This document shows, piece after piece, positions 12,240 to 24,100 of a stretch of DNA of 64,000 bases. Both the position numbers and the translations under genes were made by a program. The stretch comes from Lonicera japonica (taxonomy: Eukaryota > Streptophyta > Magnoliopsida > Dipsacales > Caprifoliaceae), in the NCBI GenBank assembly GCA_021464415.1, contig CM038469.1:14176501-14240500 (forward strand). The letters run 5' to 3'. Each line of letters opens with the position of its first letter. Positions within the stretch are counted from its first letter, which is position 1. The notes under the pieces are model-generated. The model was given only the letters and a program-made list of their open reading frames with translations. It made no database searches and had not been told where the DNA came from.

Positions 12240-12652
12240 AAGGCCATCTCCAATGCACTCCTTACTATGCCATATTTACCATTTATATGCTTGCAATCGA
12301 CTGGCTATATGTTAATAGTGTAAACTAATATGTTAGTGAAATGGTAAAATTGCTATATGGTTAGCATATCTTCTCACGATGGAATGTCCATCGTGGGGTG
12401 TTGCACCATGCCACACATGACATTCAAAACATTGTGTGGGAGTGTGAAGAGATGAGGTGGAGGTGGCATCTACCACACAACATTCATTGTGTCGTGTGGA
12501 GGTGCTGATGTGGACACCACACGACATTCATTGTGTCATGTGGTTAAAAAAAAAAATCCCCCTACACGCTGTGTGAGTTGCTCGGCTGTGTAGGCTAAAT
12601 ATGGCTTTTTACCATACAATATTAGCTTATGCATTGGAGAAGACTTAAGAAT
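12240..12652. mobile_element. MITE with CCAATGCA-type terminal inverted repeats
   Basis: The left end reads TTTAAGGCCATCTCCAATGCA minus its last base; the right end (TGCATTGGAGAAGACTTAAG) is its imperfect inverse, sharing TCTCCAATGCA. TTAA-like flanks would suit a PIF/Harbinger-type element. The interior has several CACACGACATTCATTGTGT-like palindromic blocks. It is non-coding; an open frame on the minus strand at 12333-12527 is only repeat sequence. Confidence 0.6.
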
Positions 12653-13849
12653 CGAATGAGAGCTGAAAGTGAAATCAATTATTATTATGGTGGAAATAGA
12701 ACTGCAAAAAAAAATTGTATGAATATTAGGCATTCAAGGTAAGGTTTGTACCTAAAACAGTCACTCACTTTGGACTTACTGCTACCCATGTTGCCAAATG
12801 CCAAATAGTATTACTCTTCTAAAATTTAAAAATCACTGTTTCTTCTTTTAAATTATTTTATTATTATTTTTAGTTTTACCATGGATACAAAGAACACTTT
12901 TATTGTTCGACTACAGGAAAATGAGGAGAGAAAGGGGATTCACGTGGTTCAAACTCTGTAGCGGAGGGTGCAGAAATCCATCTATATTCCCAACTTTGAT
13001 AGTTTCTAGATATTCTTTTAAAGAATTAAAAGTACTACTTTTTTCTTTTCTGAAGCAAAATCATTGTACCGAGTTTTATCATTATAAATACATCTATTCT
13101 CTAAATTTTATAATTTGGAAATGTAATCTGTGTTTATAATATTTGTAATTCATTTTTGAAATATTCTAAATCAAAGTCCAATTTTTTTAAAATTATAATC
13201 AATGTATTGAATTTTACAATAATAATCAAATTTTATTTTTAATTAATAACTATTTGAGAAGGAGTTACCGAGTCCTTAAATATATGAAAGAAAAGTATTA
13301 ACTTTTAATTTATAATTTGTGGAATAATTTGTTTTTCTTTTTTTTTTCATTTATAACAAAATTTTCATTGAAATGCTTATAATTTGTTACAAAGATAGGA
13401 CTATTTAGTGGTCCTCGGCCAGGTTGGCAGTAATTAATTTTCACAGTAAAATTTTAATTTTTAAAATGATTAAAATAATGAAATATTTTCTCATTGCCTG
13501 TACTACAAGTCATTAATTATTGCAACGGATGGAAGGAGGTTTTTCATTTCTTGTATTGTCTTATCCATAATTGATATTGTAGCAGCTGTTTCTTTCTGAA
13601 TGGAAGAAAGTGATTTGAAGTCCCCTAGGACCCCTACAAACTAAAAAGTAGATTAATTAAATCATTTTTGTTATGAAGAAGAAAAAAACAAAATTATAGT
13701 CCTACGGATAAAGTATAAATAATTTATTTGCATTATTAGAACATAATGTACAAATATTAATATATGAATTAGTCAAAAATATCTTAGGCAATAATAGCCT
13801 TTTTAGTATAAGTTAAAGAACTTTTTCAAATGCATGTACCTATCGTTGT
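12653..13849. other. AT-rich intergenic DNA
   Basis: No gene or clear repeat was recognised. Homopolymer-rich stretches dominate, and a 78-codon open frame at 12903-13139 shows no domain. Confidence 0.4.
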
Positions 13850-14345
13850 ATTTGCTTTGCTAATCGGCATAGCGGTAGTGCGTTTTAAGGAGGTATACCG
13901 GTACAAGTAGTACTAGAGATTTTTCTTGGTGCTGGGCTACGGCAAACTGGTATTGGACTAATTGGTCATATCGCTAAACATGGGTTCTTCAGTTTTGATG
14001 ATGTTCTGTCATATGGCATACTGGTATGAATTAGTTTATGGTCATATCGGCTTGCAGTGACGAAACAACCTAAGTCTATTATTATGTCTTTCTCACTTGT
14101 ATAAATGGAATATGTCTTATTATTTTGTTGCACAACTTGTATCAGAGTACAGAGAGAAAATTAGGGTTTGGGATCTTACAAGAGGGATTTTTTTGGCTAA
14201 GGTTTAGTTAGGGTTTGAGAGGTTAGATGAATTAGAGGTTTGTTACATTGATCAGTGAGAATGTAAATTGAGTGTTGATTCCCGAATTTCTCTTCATCAA
14301 TAAAGTTCTTCTCCTTTCATGTGAGGACCCGATTTGGGTACCCTC
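13850..14345 (+). mobile_element. Possible LTR/leader fragment of a retrotransposon
   Basis: The stretch has a TATA-like CTTGTATAAATGG (about 14096), a TTGTATCAGAG block near 14139 resembling a tRNA-Met primer-binding site, and an AATAAAG signal near 14300. No partner LTR or coding remnant was found nearby, so this is a weak call based on signal order only. Confidence 0.25.
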
Positions 14346-14923
14346 GTTACATCCTAGTGTGTTTTCTTGATTCTTTTACTATTTAGTTATCATCTGTTTT
14401 ATCGTTTATTCATAACTCCATATATATTATGTGTCGATTGTTTGTTTCATTGTTTTGTTGATCTTATTGTTAATTGAAATTTTGCCATCCTAATGTTCAT
14501 CCAAACTACTAAAAGGAGGTTTTCAAGTTATAATTGTGGTTCGGGGTTATGTTAATTGCTCTTGTTTATACAACACCTATATCATGGGTCGGTACTATTG
14601 TTAGAGCAATCATGCCTATTGTTGGAGCAACATATACCTTTAGAAATATTCAATATATATTTTCTTAAAACAATACTATTCTCTAGTAAAGAGACAATTC
14701 TTTTAGCAATATGGGTACTCACATTATGACGAGTAATTATGGAGGAATTTAATTTTGGGGCTTAGTGACTCAAATAAGTGTGAAGTTCATTAATTTTCTT
14801 TTGAAATGCCACTAATTAATATATTGATGCTGTTTTATTTGAATTAATTTTTAACAGGTTTATACAATTTTCTTGTCCAAATTAATGTGACTTTTCAAAT
14901 GAAATGGCGTGGCCACGCATTTA

Positions 14924-15625
14924 GGGTGTGATTGACAACCATAATTCTATGCCAAGAAATTGGACATGAGGCATAGTTTTAGAATTCCATTCTTTTTAAA
15001 ATAAAATACAATAAAATAAATTAAGGGAGGTCTAAGTACGCCCCCCTCTCCCTTTACATTACAAACAAGGAAAAAAAACCCTCCCATCCCCATGAGTCGA
15101 ACTCTTGACCCCCAAAGTATGGGTGGAGGTTGCCTATCACTAGGCCAAACCCCTCTCCGCAAATTCCATTATTTAGATAGCACTACAATGTCAAAAATCA
15201 AAATTTCAAATCAATACTAAAGGATGAATTCAATATGGGAAGTAGAGTTTTCCTGATTTCAATTTTTATTGACTTCCAATATATATACATATATTGAAGA
15301 ACAACAACTGCTATTGCCCAATTATGCCTCCTAGTCTCCCACCGCCAGAGTTGTGGCGACCTGGCCAGTGCTTTGGTGACCACTGCTGGAGTTCAGAAAG
15401 TGGGTGGTGATAGTGAGCAGTGGTGAGGCAAGTTCTTTAAACCTATTGTCCCTCTTTGAACTTTCAAATGGATTTTATAAATTAGCCAAATAAAAAAATT
15501 TAAAATTCTAGGTGAAAACTATGCACGTGTGTGTATAACTAAACAATAATGATTTTGTAATTCTATGGCATTACAAATATGATATTTTATAATTTTAAAA
15601 TTGAATATCCAAACACACCCTTAAT
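14924..15625. mobile_element. hAT-like MITE, interrupted by a SINE
   Basis: The left end (TTAGGGTGTGATTGACAA) and the inverse of the right end (TTAAGGGTGTGTTTGGATA) match. Just inside, AATTCTATGCC on the left pairs with GGCATAGAATT-like sequence on the right (AATTCTATGGCATTACAA). GGGTGTGTTTGGAT-type termini are typical of plant hAT MITEs. No convincing 8-bp duplication is visible. The element encloses a SINE at 14992-15161. Confidence 0.5.
14992..15161 (-). mobile_element. tRNA-derived SINE (Au-SINE-like) with 9-bp target duplication
   Basis: On the minus strand it starts GCGGAGAGGGGTTTGGCC. Box A is TGGCCTAGTGA (plus 15137-15147) and box B GAGTTCGACTC (plus 15094-15104), the internal Pol III promoter of a tRNA-derived SINE. 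It ends in a T/A-rich tail. AATTCCATT flanks it on both sides (14983-14991 and 15162-15170), a perfect 9-bp duplication. The box-A wording resembles plant Au SINEs. It lies inside a hAT-like MITE and is therefore the younger insertion. Confidence 0.85.
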
Positions 15626-17774
15626 AATTGTCTATCTTTGTGTGTATATATATATTACAATTGTTTGGGTATAATAATTATACAAAAATAGTGTGAATTT
15701 GACCGTACGCTGTTAAATTTCAATCATCTATATCTTAAACAAAATTGACAGAACGACTATTTCAAAACGCAAGTCAAAATTTCGTTAGAGTAGTTACTTG
15801 GGATTGTCGGTTGAAATGCGGTAAAAAGACTAATGGGCCTTTAAAATATAAATAAAGCTTGACTAAAAAAAAAAATGAAGTTTAAATAAAGTCAATAATA
15901 TTATCAACTATAAGAAAAATGTGGGTTGTACAATTGACATATTAAAATGTTGGTGGGTGGGGTGGGAGGGTCCATAGAATTTTTCCCATATTTCAGAAAT
16001 CATGTGTAGGTTGTAAGTTTGCAATTGGCTTCATTGGCAACATGCCAAGTGTTATTTTGTTTGCTTGCCTATACCTAGACATGCCAAATGCTGTTGTTCA
16101 CTTCTATTTAGTATTGGAGTTGTGAGGGTAAGGATCAGAATGAGTCCGGTTTGGAGTTGTTCAGGATTGATTAGCTCACATTCGAATGACTTTACAATGT
16201 AATGTCAATTCGAACACGACCCCTACTTAAAGTGAACTTTAAAACTCTTTGATGACGAAAAATGGTCTATGCCACAAAAGATTTTAGATCACTAAAAGTT
16301 CCTGCTTCATCTAAAAGATGTCACAATTTTTGTGACGGATTTTGCGTTTTGTTACCAAAGAAGTATATTTTGGGACAAAACACAAATTTTCTTCACTAAA
16401 GTACATTTTGCGACAAATATAAGTTCTCTGACAAAAATTTCGTCGCTAAAGGTACACATTCTATGACGAAAACATGTTTACATCATAAATATTTATCTAG
16501 TAATTCATAAGTTTGTTGTAGCTAGTAATACCCCGTTAACAAAATTTACACATAAGCGCAATGATTTACCATCATGATTCATAGTTTTCCATTCTAGAAT
16601 ATAAATAAGCCATGCTCAATATAAGATTAGGCAACATTATTATAATTATACGATGTTGTAAGGGTATAAATGTTATATTCTATATTTGGGTTTAGCAAGC
16701 TAAATTTGTCAAACCCTCCTCTGGTTTAATCGGCAAAACTCATATTCCCCCTCTTTGCTCAATAGTAGTACTAAATCCAACCTATCAAGATCGGGTTAGT
16801 TAGAAACTTGTCGAATCGAGTTAAAAACTTGTAGGACTTTTGAAACTATACCAAGTATCCCTTTGACAATTTTTAATTTCTTTTATTTTATTTTAAACTA
16901 GACGGTATCCACTGGGTCAAGTCCATTAGTTCTTTGACAACTTTTAATAATTATTTTTTTTGGGTAAAATGTGTGCGTGTTGAGTGATTGCATTTTGCGA
17001 AGATATTTTGCGCGCATCAAATTAAGTCACTGTGTTCTGTGGGGTGTAAACTTGTTCTGCATCATTTAACCCAAAACAGGCGCTGAACCGATCTAGTACC
17101 TAAAAGGGAATCCAATATATTATAATTGTATGCTCAGACTTCCTTTGTTCTTTTTCCCTTTCTAAAATAGTTGTGGCAGCTTTATCTACCTCATTATATT
17201 AATCCAATCAAATTAAAAAAAAGCTGGTAATCCTCTTTACAACCAATTAATCCAGATTAAAATATTTAATATGCTTACTTTGCAAAATATTATTTTCTTC
17301 TCTGTCCTCTCATGACAATTTGTGTGGGAGAAAGGGGGTTAAATGAAATGAAAAGTAGGTGGATCTGTTCCATGTTTGGGTGAACAATGGTACAACAATT
17401 GAAACAGTTGCCATTTTTTTCTCCCTTCAAATATAAAATTCGGAGAGATTCAAGGGATTTGAAGAGGTAATAATAATAATATCACCACTCAACCCGCCAT
17501 TTAATCCAAAATTTTAGATATTTTTTAAGGTGGTCAGAAACAAGTGACAGGCTCAATTAACAAGATCATGGGACACAATGTTCGTAAGCCAATTTGAGAA
17601 TTAGGAGTTCCAGCCTCCCGAAAAACAAAAAAAGAAATGTATGCCAAGTTTACCTATGAACAACCGAATTATACGCACGAGAGGAAAAACAAAAAATAAT
17701 ATCAACCCTAGAAGACAACTCAAATATAGATGTCCTGCAGAATGGACCCAATTTCATTCAATTAAGGCTTAACA
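15626..17774. other. Intergenic DNA with diffuse repeat remains
   Basis: No gene seen. Around 16250-16480 the motif TGTGACGAAA/TTTCGTCGCTAAA recurs several times in variant form, reminiscent of subterminal repeats of CACTA-like elements, but no CACTA termini were found. The rest is AT-rich. Confidence 0.35.
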
Positions 17775-17990
17775 CCCATAATAAGATCAATTGCCCAAAG
17801 GCAATGGCTTTGAGTTCCCCAAGAAGGACCAGAGTTGAAAACCGAGCTAAAACATGTAGCCGCACGGATTAAGCACCCACTGCGATCCAGAACGCAACAC
17901 CCTAGCCCCTCACCTTGAACTTCAACTTTCACGAAGCATCACAAGTAACTTTAAACCATCCCGGTAGAGGAGGAACCCAACGTGCTTTAA
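17775..17990 (-). pseudogene. Decayed RNase H-like (RVT_3-type) domain of a non-LTR retroelement
   Basis: On the minus strand the translation starts RWVPPLPGWFKVTCDAS, the W.PP..G.FK...D signature opening plant RNase H-like domains attached to LINE-type reverse transcriptases. After frameshifts and stops it resumes ELKAIAFGQLILLWVLS, matching the E..A...GL helix. There are several in-frame stops (for example right after CDAS), so it is dead. No poly-A tail or target duplication was located. Confidence 0.6.
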
Positions 17991-17999
17991 TTTCACAAA

Positions 18000-19274
18000 A
18001 TGCATATAAAATTAACTATCCAAAATGTGGACTAATGTTGGAATTGTTCTAAAGAGACATCAGGCACTTTAACGAATATTTTCACGTAAAACAGTAGATA
18101 GACGCTAGCTCGACGTGTAACATGTTAAGAGCCGACTCTTCTTTCTTGGTACGCATTAAATTATATAAGAGTCAATTGTTCATTTCTGAAATATTTTAAA
18201 TTAAGAATTTAATTTTCTTTTTAAAATATAAGTAATTATTAAATTTCAGTATAATAAACAAATTTTGTTTTTAGCTACCACGTATAATATTATCTATCCC
18301 ATACAGAATCACAGAAGTATGAGTAATCTATCCCATACAGACACACTACTATATATAATCACAGAAGTATGAATATATATAAAAGCGGAAGAAGGTGAGA
18401 AGGATTAGAATTTGCTTTAATTTACTTTAATGGAAGCTTTAGATTCTAATTAACTTTGAAAGAAAGATACTTTTTTGAGACCAACTTATTACATGCATAA
18501 TTAAAAGGCTATATTAAGTGACTGGTCAAAAAGCTAACCTCGGCTGTAACGTACTGCACGTGCTTTTGCCTACCCTACCCTAATCTTAATTAATAGTTAT
18601 CTAATTTTTAACCATTTTATTTTGGAACAAGTTTTAAGAGGCTAAGACATCGGTTTTAATCTACATATATATATATATATATATATTTACTGGATAATTA
18701 AAAGAATTCTGCTTATAGTTGTTTCTTTAGAAGTTAGTGAATGGTTAAAAGTTAGTGAATAGTTACACAAAAATTGGTTAATGGATTTCTAACGATCTGT
18801 AATTGTACAATTATTAGAACTCTTACGAACACAGAGATAGAAAAACTGATTTGCGAGAGAAAGGTGTCCACGAACTTTATAAACTACACCCCAGTTTAAC
18901 AATTTTTTTTTATATGAGACTATTGGTTCATAACAAGAATAAACAAAAAAAAAAAAAAATTCTTCATTGCTACCATTATGTCATAGAATTATGATACTAC
19001 GTAAGGCCATATTGAATCCAATCCAAAACCTCCTTGCAAGATAAGGAGTTGGCCACTTAATACGAGTTTTTAATTATGCTCTATAACACACAAAGTAGGC
19101 TCTTAATAATTTTAAAAACTAAGAACATGGAACCATGGAAGTAATGAAAATTCTTTTGGGTTTTAATGGGAGTCTACCCGTGAATAAGTAGACAGCACTA
19201 AGTCCATATTCTGGATATATATATATATATATATCATATATGAATCTGAGCTCAACAGAATGGAAAAAAAAAAA
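18000..19274. other. AT-rich intergenic DNA with TA microsatellites
   Basis: Contains (TA)n at about 18664-18687 and 19213-19236 and a short local duplication containing AATCACAGAAGTATGA (about 18308 and 18359). No gene seen. Confidence 0.5.
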
Positions 19275-19528
19275 GGATTAACTACATTTTAGTACATTTT
19301 ACTGGCACCAAAATTCCATTCGATATAATATATTTTTTTTTTTTCGAATCTAACAATTTACTTTCTATTCGGTTTTCGATCTAGTACATAAATTTGCATG
19401 GAAATAACCCCATATTATATGTGATCAAAACCAAACAAGAAATATATTGCTATTTTCGAAAAAAAAAAGAGTATATTGTATCGAATGAAATTTGGGACCG
19501 ATACATGGTACTAAAATGTAGTTAATCC
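19275..19528. mobile_element. 254-bp MITE with ~60-bp terminal inverted repeats
   Basis: It starts GGATTAACTACATTTTAGTA and ends with the exact inverse of the same 20 bases. Similarity continues inward through CATTCGATA.AATATA. A-rich DNA lies on both sides, so a target duplication cannot be judged. It is non-coding. The MITE call is secure; the superfamily is unknown. Confidence 0.8.
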
Positions 19529-20119
19529 ACAAAAAAAAAAAGTATGAGGTGTTTTCTTTCTGAGTAGAGATCATAGAGTAACTTAATAATGTAAACAGGT
19601 TGATTTTTTTCCCTTCCGTACAAGAAGCAAAGCAGACAGAAAATAGTGCTGTATTACTCTGTATTCTGTAACGGTCTGAAGTTTTTTCTCTTTGTCAATG
19701 GCATGTGGGGTGAGGATACAGGGTGGTCTTGCGTCATTTTATTTAAAGGGCTATTGAATATTGGAACTCCGTAGGCACTCGGAAATGGTGTGAAATAACG
19801 TAAAAATCCTGCAACGACTTTATATCCTAGTACACTTTGAAATTGAATGGCTTGATTTGATGGGATTTTTTTTTAAAATATTTCACTTTATTTTAGAGTG
19901 CTAATGGTGGATATTAATGTAGTGGAAATAGTTGTACCCTTGGTTAAAAATAAAAGTGAATGTGAAAAGCCGACATATTTTCGTTGTTAAAGCCGGTTAC
20001 GACTAAAACCATTCCGCACAGATACAAAACAATTATATATTAATTTAGCGATTACCTGGTGAATTTCACATATCCGTATTATAACCAATACATGTTAGCC
20101 ATACTATCCATTTCAATTT

Positions 20120-20480
20120 GGTTGCGTCATCACGGCTTTTGTGAAGAATTTGCATGGGATTGCCAATGCAGACATAGTGGAAACTTTGGATGCTCGGGAA
20201 GCAATTAAGATTGCAAAGTTTTTGAGCTTGTCAAAGGTATGTTTTGAGGGGGTATTGGCCGTTCATTCCTGGATTTGTTGAATATTAGCAATGTGATAGA
20301 GAACATTAGAGTTGAGGCCTCTCAACTGGGGGCATTTGAATTCAAAGTGGTTCGCATGATTGGTAATATGGTGGCTAATGTTTCTCTCTAATCGAGCTCT
20401 CGAATTTTCGGACCAGAAGTTATGGTTCAACTATTCCCCGAGTTTTATATCTGAATCAGTTCAAAGTTTTGTTCATCACT
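20120..20480 (+). pseudogene. Decayed RNase H-like (RVT_3-type) domain, second relic
   Basis: Translation in shifting plus-strand frames gives DAREAIKIAKFLSLSK (the E..A...A helix), then VEASQLGAFEFKVV, MIGN.VAN (the R..N..AH helix) and a C-terminal LWFNYSPSFISESV. This is the order seen in plant RNase H-like domains of the RVT_3 family. Frameshifts and stops interrupt it. Its orientation is opposite to the relic at 17775-17990, and the two cover different halves of the domain. Confidence 0.65.
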
Positions 20481-21150
20481 TGTTAAAAAAGAAAAAAAGG
20501 GTCCCTTTTAAGGACCCTAGTGTTAAATGCTCTCATGTAAATCTACAATAATAGTGTTTAAATGAGTACGCAAGAAAGGGACCATTTTTAATTTTGCCCA
20601 GCTGAGCACCCATTCTGCAGTCACTTCGCTGCATTTATTTGTGCAAGTTGGCTAGTGGACGCAAACTTAAAATTAAATACGTACATTGTTGGCGTACCAG
20701 CTGTTCCCGCTTTTATGATTTTGCGTACTTTCTACCATGTCACCAGGAATTCAAATCACAACTTTAAAACATGACACATGTAGTACAAATGTACAATACA
20801 AACCTGTCCAATTGAAGTCTTAAATAGTTCTGAATCATAATGATAATGACAAGTTAAATTAATTAGACATTTGGGTGATACAAAGATGAAGATGCACCAT
20901 CCAAACCCATAAAATATATTTAATACATGCTCTAATTATTGGCGATGTTTTATGCAGTCGCACACCCTACACACTCTCCCTCCCTGTTTGTCCATGTCAA
21001 ACTGTGTGCTAATGCAGGCGGGTCCAACTCGATCACAAAGTCAAATGAAGAAAAAGAAAATTCACAGCTACTTTCACACTTACTTTTAAGACCTGCTTTT
21101 CGCCAAAGGTTTCCAACAATATGCACTGAAATGAACATTGAAAACAGATC
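20481..21150. other. Intergenic DNA, 3' flank of the oxidoreductase gene
   Basis: No gene is supported. Overlapping open frames near 20939-21174 on both strands lack domains and probably reflect 3'-flanking sequence. Confidence 0.4.
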
Positions 21151-21156
21151 TTTATT
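21151..21156 (-). terminator. Polyadenylation signal AATAAA for the oxidoreductase gene
   Basis: TTTATT on the plus strand reads AATAAA on the gene's strand, about 40 nt past the stop codon at 21194. Position and sequence fit a plant near-upstream element. Confidence 0.5.
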
Positions 21157-21193
21157 CAGGTAAAATTGGTACAACTATCACATGCATACAAAC

Positions 21194-24100
21194 TCATCTA
21201 TATTTTCTCCCTCCAACAAATCTGGCTGGACTAAACTTCGAGAGATCAACAATACTAGCATGACCATCAAGCACAAGCTCAGCCATGGCAAGCCCAGTTG
21301 CGGGACCATTGAGAATTCCCCAACAGTTATGCCCGGTCGCCACATAACAACCCTCAACCCCGGGAACTTCACCTATGACTGGTACACTGTCATCAGTGCA
21401 AGGCAAAAAGCAGGCTTGCTCGGCCTTCACTGTCGCTTCCCCTTCCCCTAAATGGCTCGACACGGCCTTGGCCACTCTCTTGAGCACAGATATGGATTGT
21501 GGGTTGGGAACCACCTGTTCTGGATCGTCTGGGACCTCGGTCTTGGCTGACACCCCGCATATGTACACCTCCCCTATTAATATGATCAAGAATATCAAAA
21601 AAGATTGAATTGGAAGATTTATGATGAACCAGATAACAAGAGTGCTTAAATGTAGAAGAACTTTTGAGTCCAAGGATGCTAATATGCTAACGATCTACAA
21701 ATTAGCAAGCACATCCACAATCACGGTATCCATTCTGAATTTCTGAAACACTATGAAACACTAACATTAGCTATCAGAAAATATATGAAGGAATTGGCTG
21801 TAAGGGCTTCTTCTCCAACCTTACTTCTCCGTAACACATGGAGTGCTGCTTTCACAAACTAGTTTTAGCCGTAAGGACACTTTTCAATGTTTCTCCACTA
21901 AAAGAATATGCCCTTTTTTCAGAAAGGTCAATTATATTCTAACCATACTTTTTTATTTCTTTATCCCTCATTGGTGATCGATAGGCCTAAGCAATCAGTG
22001 CCGAATGTTGGGAATTTAGCGGAAAACAATCACGTGTCAAATGTATGACAAGTAATTAAACATGTCAGGATAATGATAAATAGAGAACAAGAATTAGCGA
22101 ATCGCCACTAATCCACATAAAGCCACTTTCACCATTGAGAAAAATACCCATACAATGAAGGATTACAAGAAAAACACTTTTTTACCCTTAGCCCAAGTAC
22201 ACCCAAATCTCTCACAAGGAAATCACAAGTTTACACAATAAACTCTCTCAATTTTACCTCTCACAAAAGTAGCCTTTTCTCTCACTACACTTTATATTTC
22301 CTCTCTGCATCACATTTCACATAACAATGGGAACAGTATGCTAAGAGGAAAAGGAAATGAGATAGCAAGGCAAGTGGTAGCACAATTTTAGCTCCATGTT
22401 TTGTGCAATTAGAATAGTCATGAAACAGTATACTATTATGCCTCGAGCCAACATTTTTTACTTCATCCAAATACAAGCCACCCTAATAATCTCCACCTCG
22501 GTTTATAATTTGTCAAGTCAACAAGACTCCCGCCTATAAATCCAAAAACGGTCCATTTGGCCTTTACACATAACCCGAATTAAGTCCGATATAAACTCAA
22601 ACCTTAATTCACAATGGTCAATGCACTACATCAACATCTTCACGTGACTTTGAAAGACGGTCTCAACGTGACCTCTTTCCAAGCAAATATTCTCATCTGA
22701 CCCTTGTCTGCCCTGAAACATGCACCCCATGTTTTCAATAAATCAAAAGAAACACACCTCAAGGCGCTTTTAACACGCACATCTCGTATTCTTTCCAAAG
22801 ACGACGTACTAGTGCTATTTGCACTCCCCATCAAATAGTACAAACCTCCACTCTCCTTTCCTTTCATTAATGCTATTCAGCCTCTTGTAATTTTCATGAC
22901 TCCCCCTGCAATGGAGCACTAGTAGCCCATATAGTCCAACCGGCTCAAGGAAATTAGATTACACCGTGAACTTAGTAAGTAAGCAACCTCTCCCAAAGTG
23001 CATTCTACCCCCATCAAACATTTTGAATTTCACAGTTCACATGCCCTCAATGGAACACATTTCAACATTAGGCAATTTCAAAGAACTATAGACAAGTTCT
23101 TGGAATGAAACAAAATATTCATTTATGGAGCAAATGTGGTTGGACAAACCTGAATCTAATATTGACTCATGTTGATTAGGAGATTTACCTTTGGAAATTG
23201 CGAGAGCATCTCCAAAGTTAGCTTCATGAGCAATTGCAACAGATCCGTCATCAGAGACGCCATCGTCCTTCCGCTTTCCAAGTAGACAATTTTTCCGCTT
23301 TCATGGTATCTATGACATTGCACAGCCTTGGCTCCACCTTTTGATGTAGACCTTCTATTACTGCTAAATCCTTTGGTGTTATCCCTTCCCCCATTCTTAC
23401 TATAAACATACATAGCTGAGTCTTGACTCTGATTGGGACACACTAAGTAGAGTCAACGTCCTCCATCTTTAATATTTCTTTTCCATATAAGATGGTAGTC
23501 ACAATGTTCTCATAGGAATCTGAAAGTGAAGTAAGAAGCAACTGAGCTTTGTCTTCTTCTATTTTCTCGTCGACCTTTCCAAGTAGGTCAATGATTTCAT
23601 GAAATTCATTTGTTTGTTCCAAGAGATTTCCGCCTTCCTCCATACAAATCCCGCTTCAAATTGAGTTTAGTCGTGAAACTTTTTGCTAGATAAATATTTT
23701 CTAGCTTTTCCCACAACTTTTGCAGAGAATCCCCATTAACATTTTTAATGATTTTATCACCAATAGAGAGTCGACTAGTGTAAACTCACCTCGACTCTAT
23801 ATCCTCCTAATTATTGTTTGATATTTTTTTCGGCTTTCCATCATTCCCCTTCAACGCCCACGCTAAGCCTTGTTGAATTAGGACGCTTTCACCTTTTCTT
23901 GCCATATGGTAAAACTTCTCTGGTCGTTATATCTCTCCACCTTAAATGATGTTGCAAAAGTTTCTGCCATGATTGCATAAATACCCGAATTGAACAACAC
24001 CGTATTACAAAAGAAAATTGTTGGGAAGACTTTTATTTTATATGGAACACCGTGTGTGCACCTCAAAGCTTTGATACCAGTTGTTGAAATTTCCTGCTTG

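Noticed and set aside
16250..16480. CACTA element with subterminal repeats
   Set aside because: Motif repeats resemble CACTA subterminal regions but no CACTA..TAGTG termini or 3-bp duplication were found.
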